From the NCBI GenBank assembly GCA_023299945.1, contig JALZVZ010000015.1:1-6147 (forward strand): DNA of 6,147 bases, written 5' to 3'. A model generated the notes under the pieces. The model had not been told where the DNA came from, searched no databases, and saw only the letters and a list, made by a program, of their open reading frames with translations. A program made the translations under genes and the position numbers. Of the stretch, positions 1 to 5,109 are shown piece after piece. This DNA comes from Altererythrobacter sp. Lineage in GTDB: Bacteria; Pseudomonadota; Alphaproteobacteria; Sphingomonadales; Sphingomonadaceae. How positions within the stretch are numbered: position 1 is the first letter of the stretch; every line of letters starts with the position of its first letter.

Positions 1-1
1 T

Positions 2-214
2 GATGAGCAGATTGATAATGCGCGCGACCAAGGGGTTGTTTCAAAGCGCGAGGCGTGAAGCCTTCGGCGTCAGTCAGGCCATCTCTCAGATTTAGCGGAT
101 CGGTACGGGTCTGATGGCCTGAGCAACGATGAAAAGCGTGAATTGGAAACCAGAACGCAACTTTTGCGCGACCAAACCGCGGCGCAAGTGTTTGGACCGG
201 TGAAGCCCGATTGA
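2..214 (+). pseudogene. 3' end of a helical, charged protein interrupted by an in-frame TGA
   Basis: The frame enters from the left edge and reads DEQIDNARDQGVVSKREA, meets TGA at 56-58, then stays open for 51 more codons to TGA at 212-214. The part after the stop (SLRRQSGHLSDLADRYGSDG, then a Lys/Glu/Arg-rich stretch ending FGPVKPD) continues the same amphipathic character. The whole resembles the repeat of small sphingomonad periplasmic proteins in which EA-x-x-LR is followed by a spacer and then L-x-x-RY-x-x-x-GLS-x-x-E. In that pattern the stop replaces a residue inside the EA-x-SLRR motif. One C-to-T change (CGA to TGA) would explain it; that is inference. No start codon or ribosome site favours a new gene after the stop. 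Alternatives are a sequencing error, or a real protein ending at 58 followed by decaying sequence. The function is unknown and the 5' end lies outside the window. Confidence 0.55.
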
Positions 215-284
215 AGGCGTGAACGAGGCAGATCTGTTGTCTTGAGATCAGCCGTTTAGAACGCTAGTAAGCTAATGATTGGAA

Positions 285-668
285 TTACTTACCTTCGCGT
301 AGCCAAATAATGGCGTCGTAGCGATTTTTGAAATACTCGACATTAATGCCTTTGCTCAAGCGTTTATATTGCATTCGTGCAAGCGAACTTGCGTCAATAA
401 TTGCAATGCTCTTGAGCCCAAATTTGGCTGACAATAGCAAATGATCGCGGATTGCATCGCTGGTGCTGCGATCCTGCGGCATGAAACTGGAAAAATCGAC
501 GAGCGCATAGATCGGCAAGCGTTCTTTTATCAAGGGAATGCATGCAGTGTTTAGCTCGTCGAAATAGCTCTGAATGGTATCACAGCTCCAATATCCAGCG
601 ATTGTTGATTGGAGTTCGCAGTGCTCTTTCAAAAGAGTGGTTCGTGAATAGGGGGTAGTATCTTCCAT
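285..668 (-). CDS. Small STAS/SpoIIAA-like protein, function unknown
   Basis: This is a 127-residue soluble protein with no signal peptide or membrane helix. Its layout fits the SpoIIAA-like/STAS fold seen in many alphaproteobacterial hypothetical proteins: an early GYW segment (residues 25-27), a helix (about 30-48), a buried strand PIYALVDFS (52-60), a helix over about 67-82, a strand LKSIAIIDASS (85-95) and a C-terminal helix ending DAIIWLREGK. Proteins of this class often bind partners or lipids, and some act as anti-sigma-factor antagonists. Residues 57-70 (VDFSSFMPQDRSTS) hold several Ser/Thr, but I cannot say that any is a phosphorylation site. The ATG at 666-668 has only a weak purine stretch upstream. 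It lies 145 bp downstream of the GST gene on the same strand, so it is probably separately transcribed. It converges on the interrupted frame ending at 214, with no clear terminator between. The gene is well supported; the family assignment is moderate. Confidence 0.75.
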   Translation of the reverse strand: MEDTTPYSRTTLLKEHCELQSTIAGYWSCDTIQSYFDELNTACIPLIKERLPIYALVDFSSFMPQDRSTSDAIRDHLLLSAKFGLKSIAIIDASSLARMQYKRLSKGINVEYFKNRYDAIIWLREGK

Positions 669-768
669 CTGCCCGATTTACCGGAATGCAGTAAAGCTAA
701 GGTAAAAATCACAATTTTCGGAAGTGGAGATCAATTTATTCGCTAGATTTTGCGAAAATTTGAAAGAA

Positions 769-782
769 ATTGTAATTACAAT
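769..782. promoter_or_regulatory. 14-bp perfect AT-rich palindrome, candidate operator
   Basis: ATTGTAATTACAAT reads identically on both strands and has no loop, so it suits a dimeric DNA-binding protein better than an RNA hairpin. It sits in the AT-rich 145-bp gap between the end of the GST gene and the start of the STAS-like gene. That places it about 100 bp upstream of the latter's ATG, where an operator could act. I could not fix a convincing -35/-10 pair next to it. AT-rich gaps produce palindromes by chance, so this remains tentative. Confidence 0.3.
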
Positions 783-813
783 ATAATTGAACTTTACTCT
801 AACCGCTACTCTC

Positions 814-1473
814 TCAACGGTTTAGGTAAACGCTGGGGTCGCCCTCAACCCAAGGCGCGTATTTTGGCATTATGCTGGCGAAAAGGTCAGAAGCCAGGTG
901 GGCCTCCAGCCATTCTTGCAAGGGGACCAGGCTTTGCTCATCGAACCAATCGCGGTCGGTGTTGGCAAACTGGCGGATGAAGGGAAAAATAGCGATATCA
1001 GCCAAAGTTCGGGCTTCACCGTTCAAGAAAGGCTGCGCTTGCAATCGGTCGTTTAGCGCCTCAAGAAATTTGAAACCGTGGCCGCGGTGATCGTAGCGGA
1101 ATGTATCCGTGTCATCGCCGGATTCCTCCGGGTAGCGGGTGGGGTATTTATAGCGGTCGAGGTGCTGTTTAAACTGGCCATCATTGCGCGCGATCAAATC
1201 TGCATCATCGCCAGACAGCCAATTTTCCGGATCATTTTGCGCAAGTGCCCAGCGCATTATTTCGATGCTTTCCTCAAGCGCGGTTGAGCTATTGATGGCC
1301 AGCACAGGCACGGTTGCCTTGGGCGATATTTCGAAGAGCTGGGGCGGTTTATTCGCCAGTTTCACCTCGCGCAATTCGCAGGCGATACCAGCCACCATCA
1401 ACGCCATTCGCGCCCGCATTGCATAGGGGCAACGGCGGAAGGAATAGAGGATAGGGAGATCGTCTTGGTTCAC
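814..1473 (-). CDS. Glutathione S-transferase, omega-like
   Basis: The protein has 219 residues in the two-domain GST layout. The N-terminal thioredoxin-like domain (about 5-80) carries [15 protein letters not shown], with Cys15 in the position of the catalytic cysteine of omega-type GSTs. It also has the cis-proline loop ATVPVL (Pro56) and the glutathione-binding Glu-Ser pair (Glu68-Ser69). The all-helical C-terminal domain (about 90-210) has the N-capping motif [14 protein letters not shown] around Asp159. The cysteine suggests thiol transfer, dehydroascorbate-type or deglutathionylation chemistry rather than classic conjugation; the substrate is unknown. I place the start at GTG 1471-1473. 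It overlaps the trhO stop as GTGA, has GAAGGA nine bases upstream, and gives a normal N-terminus. The ATG at 1515 would add 14 residues that lie inside the trhO reading frame. It is the last gene of the ilvE block and has no clear terminator after it. Confidence 0.9.
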   Translation of the reverse strand: MNQDDLPILYSFRRCPYAMRARMALMVAGIACELREVKLANKPPQLFEISPKATVPVLAINSSTALEESIEIMRWALAQNDPENWLSGDDADLIARNDGQFKQHLDRYKYPTRYPEESGDDTDTFRYDHRGHGFKFLEALNDRLQAQPFLNGEARTLADIAIFPFIRQFANTDRDWFDEQSLVPLQEWLEAHLASDLFASIMPKYAPWVEGDPSVYLNR

Positions 1474-2519
1474 GTTTTTGCGTCCTTCAATGCGCTGCTG
1501 TAATTCGCCTCCCAATCCGAAGATTCAGCGTCAAAGCCATCCTGTTTGCGTTTGGAGGTTTGCTCGCCGCCAATGTGCTGTTCTCCGCGTTTCTTCGCAA
1601 GTTGCTGTTGATGTTGGCGTTCAGCATACCTTGCACGCTGTTCTGCGTTGCGCTCGGTAATACAATGCGGGCAGCTGACCCCTTCGGCATAATCATCGCT
1701 GGCAAGATCGTCTGCGTTTAGCGGGCGGCGGCAGGCAAAGCACAGCTCGTAGGAGCCTTCAACAAGCCCATGCCCAACAGACACGCGGCTGTCGAAGACG
1801 AAGCATTCGCCTTCCCATTGGCTTTCTTGCTCTGGCACATTTTCAAGGTATTTAAGGATGCCGCCCTTGAGGTGAAACACGTCTTGAACGCCTTCGGATC
1901 TCAAGAAACTGGTCGATTTCTCGCAGCGGATACCGCCGGTGCAATACATTGCGACCTTGGGCGTTTTGCCCCGTTCCAACCTACCCTGTTCCAGCAATTT
2001 TTCGCGCTGCTCGCGGAACCATTTAGGAAAGTCGCGAAAGGCTTTTGTCTTGGGATCAATCGCGCCCTTAAACTGGCCAATCGACACCTCGTAATCGTTG
2101 CGGGTGTCGATGACGATGGTGTCAGGATCCGCGATCAGATCGTTCCAATCCAGCGGGTCAACATAGGTGCCGACGCTGGCATTTGGATCAATATCGGGTT
2201 CGCCCATGGTGACGATTTCTTTTTTGAGCCGCACCTTCATGCGCAGGAATGGCATTTCCTCGCAGGCAGAGAACTTCACCTCTAACTCGGCGCAATCAGG
2301 AAGGGTGCGGATGTGATCCAGCACAGCGGTGACAGCCTCTTCGCTGCCAGCAATAGTGCCGTTTACCCCTTCATGCGCAAGCAGGATTGTGCCCTTGGCT
2401 CCCGCCGCATCGCACGCCTCTTGCAACGGCCCTTGAAGCGCGGCGAAATCGTCGAACTTCACAAAGCGGTAGAGCGCCGCGACTTGGATGGGGAGGTTAG
2501 TTTTCAATTCGGCAGCCAT
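1470..2519 (-). CDS. trhO: tRNA uridine(34) hydroxylase, rhodanese-like (YceA/UPF0176 family)
   Basis: TrhO uses O2 to hydroxylate uridine 34 of certain tRNAs to 5-hydroxyuridine, the first step toward the wobble modifications cmo5U or mo5U (known from E. coli and B. subtilis). At 349 residues it matches the usual family length of about 350. An N-terminal acylphosphatase-like region (about 12-110, with the family motif [11 protein letters not shown] at 48-58) is followed by a rhodanese domain (about 125-235). This holds IDTRNDYE and the active-site loop [11 protein letters not shown], in which Cys193 is the expected essential cysteine. Four cysteines in two C-x2-C pairs (260/263 and 283/286) look like a zinc site. 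The Lys/Gln-rich tail from about 290 is probably flexible. The ATG lies inside the end of the preceding gene (23-nt overlap) with only a weak ribosome site (TGGA), so translation probably depends on coupling. Confidence 0.95.
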   Translation of the reverse strand: MAAELKTNLPIQVAALYRFVKFDDFAALQGPLQEACDAAGAKGTILLAHEGVNGTIAGSEEAVTAVLDHIRTLPDCAELEVKFSACEEMPFLRMKVRLKKEIVTMGEPDIDPNASVGTYVDPLDWNDLIADPDTIVIDTRNDYEVSIGQFKGAIDPKTKAFRDFPKWFREQREKLLEQGRLERGKTPKVAMYCTGGIRCEKSTSFLRSEGVQDVFHLKGGILKYLENVPEQESQWEGECFVFDSRVSVGHGLVEGSYELCFACRRPLNADDLASDDYAEGVSCPHCITERNAEQRARYAERQHQQQLAKKRGEQHIGGEQTSKRKQDGFDAESSDWEANYSSALKDAKT

Positions 2520-2844
2520 TATCAGTCCATTTGTGGTTCAGGCCTCGGCGTTCGAGCATTATATTTTGCCCAATGTTACAGTCTTTTGCCAATTCCAAAT
2601 CAGCCGTCAAAGTAGCCATTTGTCCATCTTCTAGTTTTACGGCGACATCATAAGACGTACCCGAGTTTGATGGAAATAGAGCAATATTGGTGATTGATCC
2701 CGATATGAGTCTCGGCGGCATTTCGTCGATGGTGTTTAGCCTAAATAGTCCAATCCAAATCAGTCCTCCAAATACAGCAAAGCAAAGTAGCAGCGTCATA
2801 ATTGGATGCTCTCTAAGAGATGAGCTGACGTACGAGAAGCTCAA
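2497..2844 (-). CDS. Small single-helix membrane protein with an OB/NfeD-like tail, function unknown
   Basis: The ORF encodes 115 residues. One hydrophobic segment (about 15-34, [20 protein letters not shown]) follows a short charged N-terminus, with Arg35 after it. A small soluble domain of roughly 75 residues follows, rich in predicted strands: [40 protein letters not shown]. The pattern V-x-LEDG-(10-20)-G-x-x-I-x-L resembles OB-fold/NfeD-type or secretion-arm beta domains, but I do not recognise a named family. Two cysteines (89 and 111) lie in the tail. I use the TTG start at 2844 because it overlaps the ilvE stop as TTGA and has GAGG five bases upstream. An ATG at 2797-2799, with AGAGAG nine bases upstream, would give 100 residues starting right at the helix and is a fair alternative. 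Overlaps on both sides make it a genuine member of the ilvE-trhO-GST block. Confidence 0.75.
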   Translation of the reverse strand: MSFSYVSSSLREHPIMTLLLCFAVFGGLIWIGLFRLNTIDEMPPRLISGSITNIALFPSNSGTSYDVAVKLEDGQMATLTADLELAKDCNIGQNIMLERRGLNHKWTDNGCRIEN

Positions 2845-3920
2845 TCCAACCTCATTACCCAGCCATGCGTATCATCCACCGTCCCGCGCTGAATGCCGAC
2901 AAGCTTTTCGCGGATAGTGCTGGTCAATTGTCCCGGTCCACCATTGCCGATTACAAATGCGCCATCCTTGCTCTCAACCTTGCCAACGGGGGTCACGACC
3001 GCCGCGGTGCCGCAGGCCATGGTTTCCAGCAGACGGCCGGAACCTGCATCATTGCGCCATTGGTCGATGGAGTAAGGCTCCTCGCGCACGTCCAAGCCTT
3101 CCTCGCGGATCAATTCGATCAGGCTGGCCCGCGTAATGCCGGGCAAGATTGTGCCGGTGAGCGGCGGAGTGATCACGCTGCCGTCTGACATGACGAAGAA
3201 CAGGTTCATGCCGCCCAATTCCTCAACCCATTTTTTCTCCACCGCATCGAGGAAAAGCACTTGATCATGGCCGCGCGCAAAGGCCTCGCCGGTGGGCACA
3301 AGGCTGGCTGCATAATTGCCGCCGGTTTTTGCCGCCCCTGTGCCGCCGGGCGCTGCGCGCGAATATTCAGACTGCCAAATGCTGACCGCTGGCGCGCCCG
3401 ACTTGAAGTAATTGCCGGCAGGCGATGCGATCACCATGAATTTATACTGGGTCGCGGGGCGCACGCCAAGGAATGCTTCGGTCGCGATCATAAACGGGCG
3501 CAAATATAGCGAGCCGCCCTCAACACTGGGGAACCAAGCTTTGTCGGCAGCGACCATTTGCTTGCAGGCCTCTAGGAACAATTCCTCCGGCAATTCGGGC
3601 ATGGCCATGCGCACAGCGCTTTTGTTGAAACGGCGCGCGTTTTCTTCTGGGCGGAACAGCGCCATAGAGCCATCTGCCAGGCGGTACGCCTTCATCCCCT
3701 CAAAGATTTCCTGCGCATAATGCAAAACGCTGGCGGCGGGATCGAGCATGATGGGTTCGCGCGGGCCGATGCTTGCACTGTGCCAGCCGCCTTTTTCTGC
3801 GTCGTAATCGATCACGGCCATATGGTCTGAAAACAGCGATCCGAAGCCGGGGTCTTTCAGCGCCTCTATCCTGTCATTGTCCGGCATAGGCGAGGGATGG
3901 GGTGTTTGCGTAAATTCCAT
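2841..3920 (-). CDS. ilvE: Branched-chain amino-acid aminotransferase
   Basis: This PLP-dependent class IV aminotransferase interconverts Leu/Ile/Val and their 2-oxo acids using glutamate/2-oxoglutarate, the last step of branched-chain synthesis and the first of breakdown. The 359 residues match the eukaryote-like BCAT subgroup. Visible landmarks are QEIFEGMKAYR (70-80), LYLRPFMIATE (138-148), PGGTGAAKTGGNYAASL with Lys198 as the Schiff-base lysine, EELGGMNLFFV (233-243), the phosphate-binding region PLTGTILPGITR (253-264) and ETMACGTAAVVTPV (299-312). The MACG segment lacks the redox CXXC of mitochondrial BCATs. I choose the ATG at 3918-3920. The frame is open for 70 further codons to 4130, but that extension translates through a transcription terminator and inverted repeats and has no BCAT character. 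The ribosome site is weak (GCGGG). It is the first gene of the block, and its promoter or attenuation signals should lie in 3921-4253. Confidence 0.95.
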   Translation of the reverse strand: MEFTQTPHPSPMPDNDRIEALKDPGFGSLFSDHMAVIDYDAEKGGWHSASIGPREPIMLDPAASVLHYAQEIFEGMKAYRLADGSMALFRPEENARRFNKSAVRMAMPELPEELFLEACKQMVAADKAWFPSVEGGSLYLRPFMIATEAFLGVRPATQYKFMVIASPAGNYFKSGAPAVSIWQSEYSRAAPGGTGAAKTGGNYAASLVPTGEAFARGHDQVLFLDAVEKKWVEELGGMNLFFVMSDGSVITPPLTGTILPGITRASLIELIREEGLDVREEPYSIDQWRNDAGSGRLLETMACGTAAVVTPVGKVESKDGAFVIGNGGPGQLTSTIREKLVGIQRGTVDDTHGWVMRLD

Positions 3921-3940
3921 AATGCCCGCGAGATATAAGG

Positions 3941-3980
3941 CGCGTGTCTTAAGGGCAAGTGTCTTGGTGCAAGACACGCG
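3941..3980 (-). promoter_or_regulatory. Overlapping alternative inverted repeats just upstream of ilvE
   Basis: CGCGTGTCTT (3941-3950) is the exact 10-bp inverse complement of AAGACACGCG (3971-3980). Within this, GTGTCTTG (3959-3966) is the exact inverse complement of CAAGACAC (3970-3977). The shared right arm can therefore pair with either left arm but not both, and GTGTCTT occurs twice in direct orientation, 15 bp apart. In minus-strand RNA this is a set of mutually exclusive hairpins; in DNA it is a tandem plus inverted operator. A possible -10 (TTATAT, minus strand, 3933-3938) lies beside it, 13 nt from the ilvE ATG. The candidate -35s are poor (TTGCCC at 14-bp spacing, ACTTGC at 16). I favour an operator or attenuation element for ilvE; the regulator is unknown. 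Confidence 0.45.
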
Positions 3981-4090
3981 GCTAACAATGGTTCGAGGCC
4001 GAAGGTCTCGCAAGCGCGACCGCGCGCCCGAGCTTATGCGAGGATAGCCAAGTGAGTGAACACGAACGCCGGCGCTTGAGGCGAAACAAG

Positions 4091-4125
4091 AAGGGCGGCC
4101 CCCACCGAAATGAGGAACCGCCCTT
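4091..4125 (-). terminator. Rho-independent terminator between the 18-codon ORF and ilvE
   Basis: On the minus strand AAGGGCGG pairs with CCGCCCTT (8 perfect pairs). The stem can lengthen by further G-C and G-U pairs that exist only in minus-strand RNA (GGGGG opposite UUCCU). It is followed at once by the T-rich run TTCTTGTTT. No T-run follows on the plus strand, so the direction is clear. It ends transcription coming from the 18-codon ORF, 171 nt before the ilvE ATG, and could be constitutive or the decision point of an attenuator. Confidence 0.75.
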
Positions 4126-4134
4126 AACATGGTC

Positions 4135-4153
4135 AGCGGCTGGAAGTGCCGCT
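4135..4153 (-). other. Small hairpin preceding the terminator
   Basis: AGCGGC (4135-4140) and GCCGCT (4148-4153) form a perfect 6-bp stem with a 7-nt loop. In minus-strand RNA it sits between the stop of the 18-codon ORF (4181) and the terminator hairpin (from 4125), nine bases before the latter. The two stems do not overlap, so as seen it is not an antiterminator; it may simply add structure to a short RNA. Confidence 0.4.
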
Positions 4154-4180
4154 CACAAAGTTGTCACTGCTTACTCAAAT

Positions 4181-4237
4181 TCAGCGATGATACCTCGTGT
4201 GGAACTTTGCCAACCTCTCTACTAAACCATGAGACAT
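4181..4237 (-). CDS. Putative 18-residue leader peptide or microprotein
   Basis: The ORF reads MSHGLVERLAKFHTRYHR and then TGA. It is far too short for routine gene calling. It is flagged because its ATG lies one base after a 16-nt perfect complement of the 16S rRNA 3' end, which puts GGAGG seven bases from the ATG, an ideal distance. The peptide is basic and amphipathic, with three His and three Arg and no signal sequence. It has only two Leu, one Val and no Ile, so it is not an obvious branched-chain attenuator peptide of the classical ilv/leu type. It is followed by a hairpin and a terminator and then ilvE on the same strand. It could be a regulatory leader, a microprotein, or an incidental ORF on a small RNA whose real function is ribosome binding. 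A 94-codon frame overlapping it (4222-4506) is low-complexity and I do not believe it. Confidence 0.5.
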   Translation of the reverse strand: MSHGLVERLAKFHTRYHR

Positions 4238-4253
4238 TGGATCACCTCCTTTC
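4238..4253 (-). promoter_or_regulatory. Exceptionally long Shine-Dalgarno, exact complement of the 16S rRNA 3' end
   Basis: On the plus strand this reads TGGATCACCTCCTTTC, the last bases of alphaproteobacterial 16S rRNA as known from memory. The minus-strand transcript thus carries GAAAGGAGGTGATCCA directly before ATG at 4237. Ordinary Shine-Dalgarno sites pair over 4-8 nt; 16 is extreme. The rest of the 16S gene is absent from the flanks, so this is not an rRNA gene fragment of any length. It decides the start of the 18-codon ORF. Confidence 0.7.
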
Positions 4254-4496
4254 GCGCTATTAAAGCCAGAACTCCGCCTTCACGGGGAAGTCCAAGACCT
4301 GCGTGTGCCGCTGATCTTGGTGCTGAGTTTGATGGAATTTTTGCGGAATGCAAGTGGGAAGTTTTTGTTTTCCGCACGCCATCCAGTGCGCGAGATCCTT
4401 GGCCTTTCAGGCCTGCGGGCGGCCGTGCGGCCTTGCGGTCACCGGGGCGGTCACCTGGGCGGTGACCGAGCCAGCGCGAATTATTACCCCTCCTTC
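4254..4496. other. Intergenic region without a believable gene
   Basis: This is the left part of the gap between the lipoprotein stop and the 18-codon ORF. Several overlapping frames of 60-107 codons cross it on both strands, but they are rich in Arg, Pro, Gly and Ala and none has family character. It contains a GC-rich hairpin and repeat cluster (4401-4470). A very tentative minus-strand promoter, TTGCAT (4348-4353) and CAAACT (4326-4331) at 16-bp spacing, would give the 18-codon ORF a leader of about 80 nt. TTGC and GCAA (4341-4353) form a short inverted repeat over the same -35. Confidence 0.4.
4401..4470. repeat. GC-rich tandem 12-bp repeats and hairpins
   Basis: Three consecutive 12-bp units, GCGGTCACCGGG, GCGGTCACCTGG and GCGGTGACCGAG, occupy 4435-4470. 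Units two and three also form a perfect 8-bp hairpin, CGGTCACC (4448-4455) with GGTGACCG (4461-4468) and a 5-nt loop. Just to the left are two more small perfect stems, GGCCT-TTC-AGGCC (4401-4413) and GGCCG-TG-CGGCC (4421-4432). The cluster lies 27 bp beyond the stop of the lipoprotein gene, where a 3'-end structure is expected. None of the stems is followed by a T-run in either direction, so it is not a standard terminator. It may block RNA decay or be a REP-like or slippage-derived element. Confidence 0.55.
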
Positions 4497-5075
4497 TTAC
4501 CTGCAATCCTCAATCACGCGGCTGATTTCCGGCCAAGCGGGCAGGTAAAGCGTTTGCAAACCTTGTGTCTCAATCGCAACCCGACCCTTGGTGATTGCCA
4601 TTGCATCCAGCAGGCTGTCATTCGCTGACAAATCTGCGCGGATCACCGTGGTTGAATTTGGGCTGGGCTGCGCGGTCAATGTCCGTGCAGTTGTCTCGGT
4701 GCGTATGGTCATGCTCCGCGCGCTTTGACCCTGCGCACTTTGCATCAGGCTAATCTGGCGATCGGCGCGGTGGCAATTGAACGCAAAAGCGGGCGTGAGG
4801 CCCGCTTCTCCAAACAAAGCTTGCGAGCCAAATGCAGCGGGTTGATAGCGCCAATTGCCGCGCGTTTGCGGCGCATCGAGGTAACTTTCAAAACGCTGCT
4901 GCGGAACCGGCTGCGGCACGGGCTGCGGAACTTGTTGAACAACGGGCCGTGACTGGGCCGCGGTCGGTGTAGGCGTCGAAACAGGCTGCGTTTCGGAGGA
5001 AGGCACGCAGGCGGCGAGGCCAAGCGCGCCGATCACAACTAGCGAAATCGGAGCGATATAAATGTATGGTTTCAT
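4497..5075 (-). CDS. Proline/glutamine-rich lipoprotein, function unknown
   Basis: The protein has 192 residues starting MKPYIYIAPISLVVIGALGL and then AAC, a type II signal peptide with lipobox LAAC and lipidated Cys23. Residues 24-62 form a Pro/Gln/Thr-rich linker with repeated PVPQ units. A compact domain follows (about 75-192): WRYQPAAFGSQALFG, AFNCHRADRQISL (Cys101), a TIRTETT strand, a DSLLDAMAITKGR segment and the C-terminal WPEISRVIEDCR (Cys191). Cys101 and Cys191 could form a disulfide in the periplasm. This C-terminal pattern is one I associate with uncharacterised sphingomonad proteins; no catalytic motif is visible. I choose the ATG at 5073-5075 because it gives a perfect lipoprotein signal. 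A start at 5117 adds 14 non-signal residues and would overlap the tlyA start. The nearest upstream gene is the divergent tlyA, so it is transcribed on its own. Confidence 0.85.
   Translation of the reverse strand: MKPYIYIAPISLVVIGALGLAACVPSSETQPVSTPTPTAAQSRPVVQQVPQPVPQPVPQQRFESYLDAPQTRGNWRYQPAAFGSQALFGEAGLTPAFAFNCHRADRQISLMQSAQGQSARSMTIRTETTARTLTAQPSPNSTTVIRADLSANDSLLDAMAITKGRVAIETQGLQTLYLPAWPEISRVIEDCR
4899..4934. repeat. Three tandem 12-bp repeats inside the lipoprotein gene
   Basis: On the plus strand the units are CTGCGGAACCGG, CTGCGGCACGGG and CTGCGGAACTTG. Read on the minus strand they encode successive V-P-Q-P-like units of the flexible linker. Since 12 bp is four codons, unit gain or loss keeps the frame, so linker length may vary between strains. 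Confidence 0.6.
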
Positions 5076-5092
5076 GCAGGCATAATGCAGGC
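5074..5092. promoter_or_regulatory. Direct repeat in the 34-bp gap between divergent starts
   Basis: ATGCAGGC occurs at 5074-5081 and again at 5085-5092, an 11-bp period, or about one helical turn. It sits between the lipoprotein ATG (5075) and the tlyA ATG (5110). CATAAT (5081-5086) could serve as a plus-strand -10 for tlyA, but no good -35 lies 16-18 bp upstream. The repeat could be an operator shared by both genes or chance; the first copy overlaps the lipoprotein start codon. Confidence 0.3.
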
Positions 5093-5109
5093 TATTGCTC
5101 CTCGCGTAA

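Noticed and set aside
215..284. Possible bidirectional terminator between the convergent ends
   Set aside because: GATCT and AGATC form only a 5-bp stem with a 9-nt loop and no T-run, which is too weak to call.
1770..2285. 171-codon plus-strand frame opposite trhO
   Set aside because: It is a shadow of the trhO coding sequence in the opposite strand, with no recognisable domains or ribosome site.
3921..4130. 70-codon N-terminal extension of the ilvE frame
   Set aside because: It translates across the terminator and inverted repeats, is Arg/Ser-rich without BCAT similarity, and the ATG at 3920 gives the normal protein length.
4238..4253. Remnant of a 16S rRNA gene on the plus strand
   Set aside because: The match stops after 16 nt. 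The preceding bases do not continue the helix 45 region of 16S, and no spacer tRNA or 23S follows.
4222..4506. 94-codon minus-strand frame in the gap upstream of ilvE
   Set aside because: It is composed of Arg/Pro/Gly/Ala encoded by the GC hairpins, has no family character, overlaps the better-supported 18-codon ORF, and its start overlaps the end of the lipoprotein gene.
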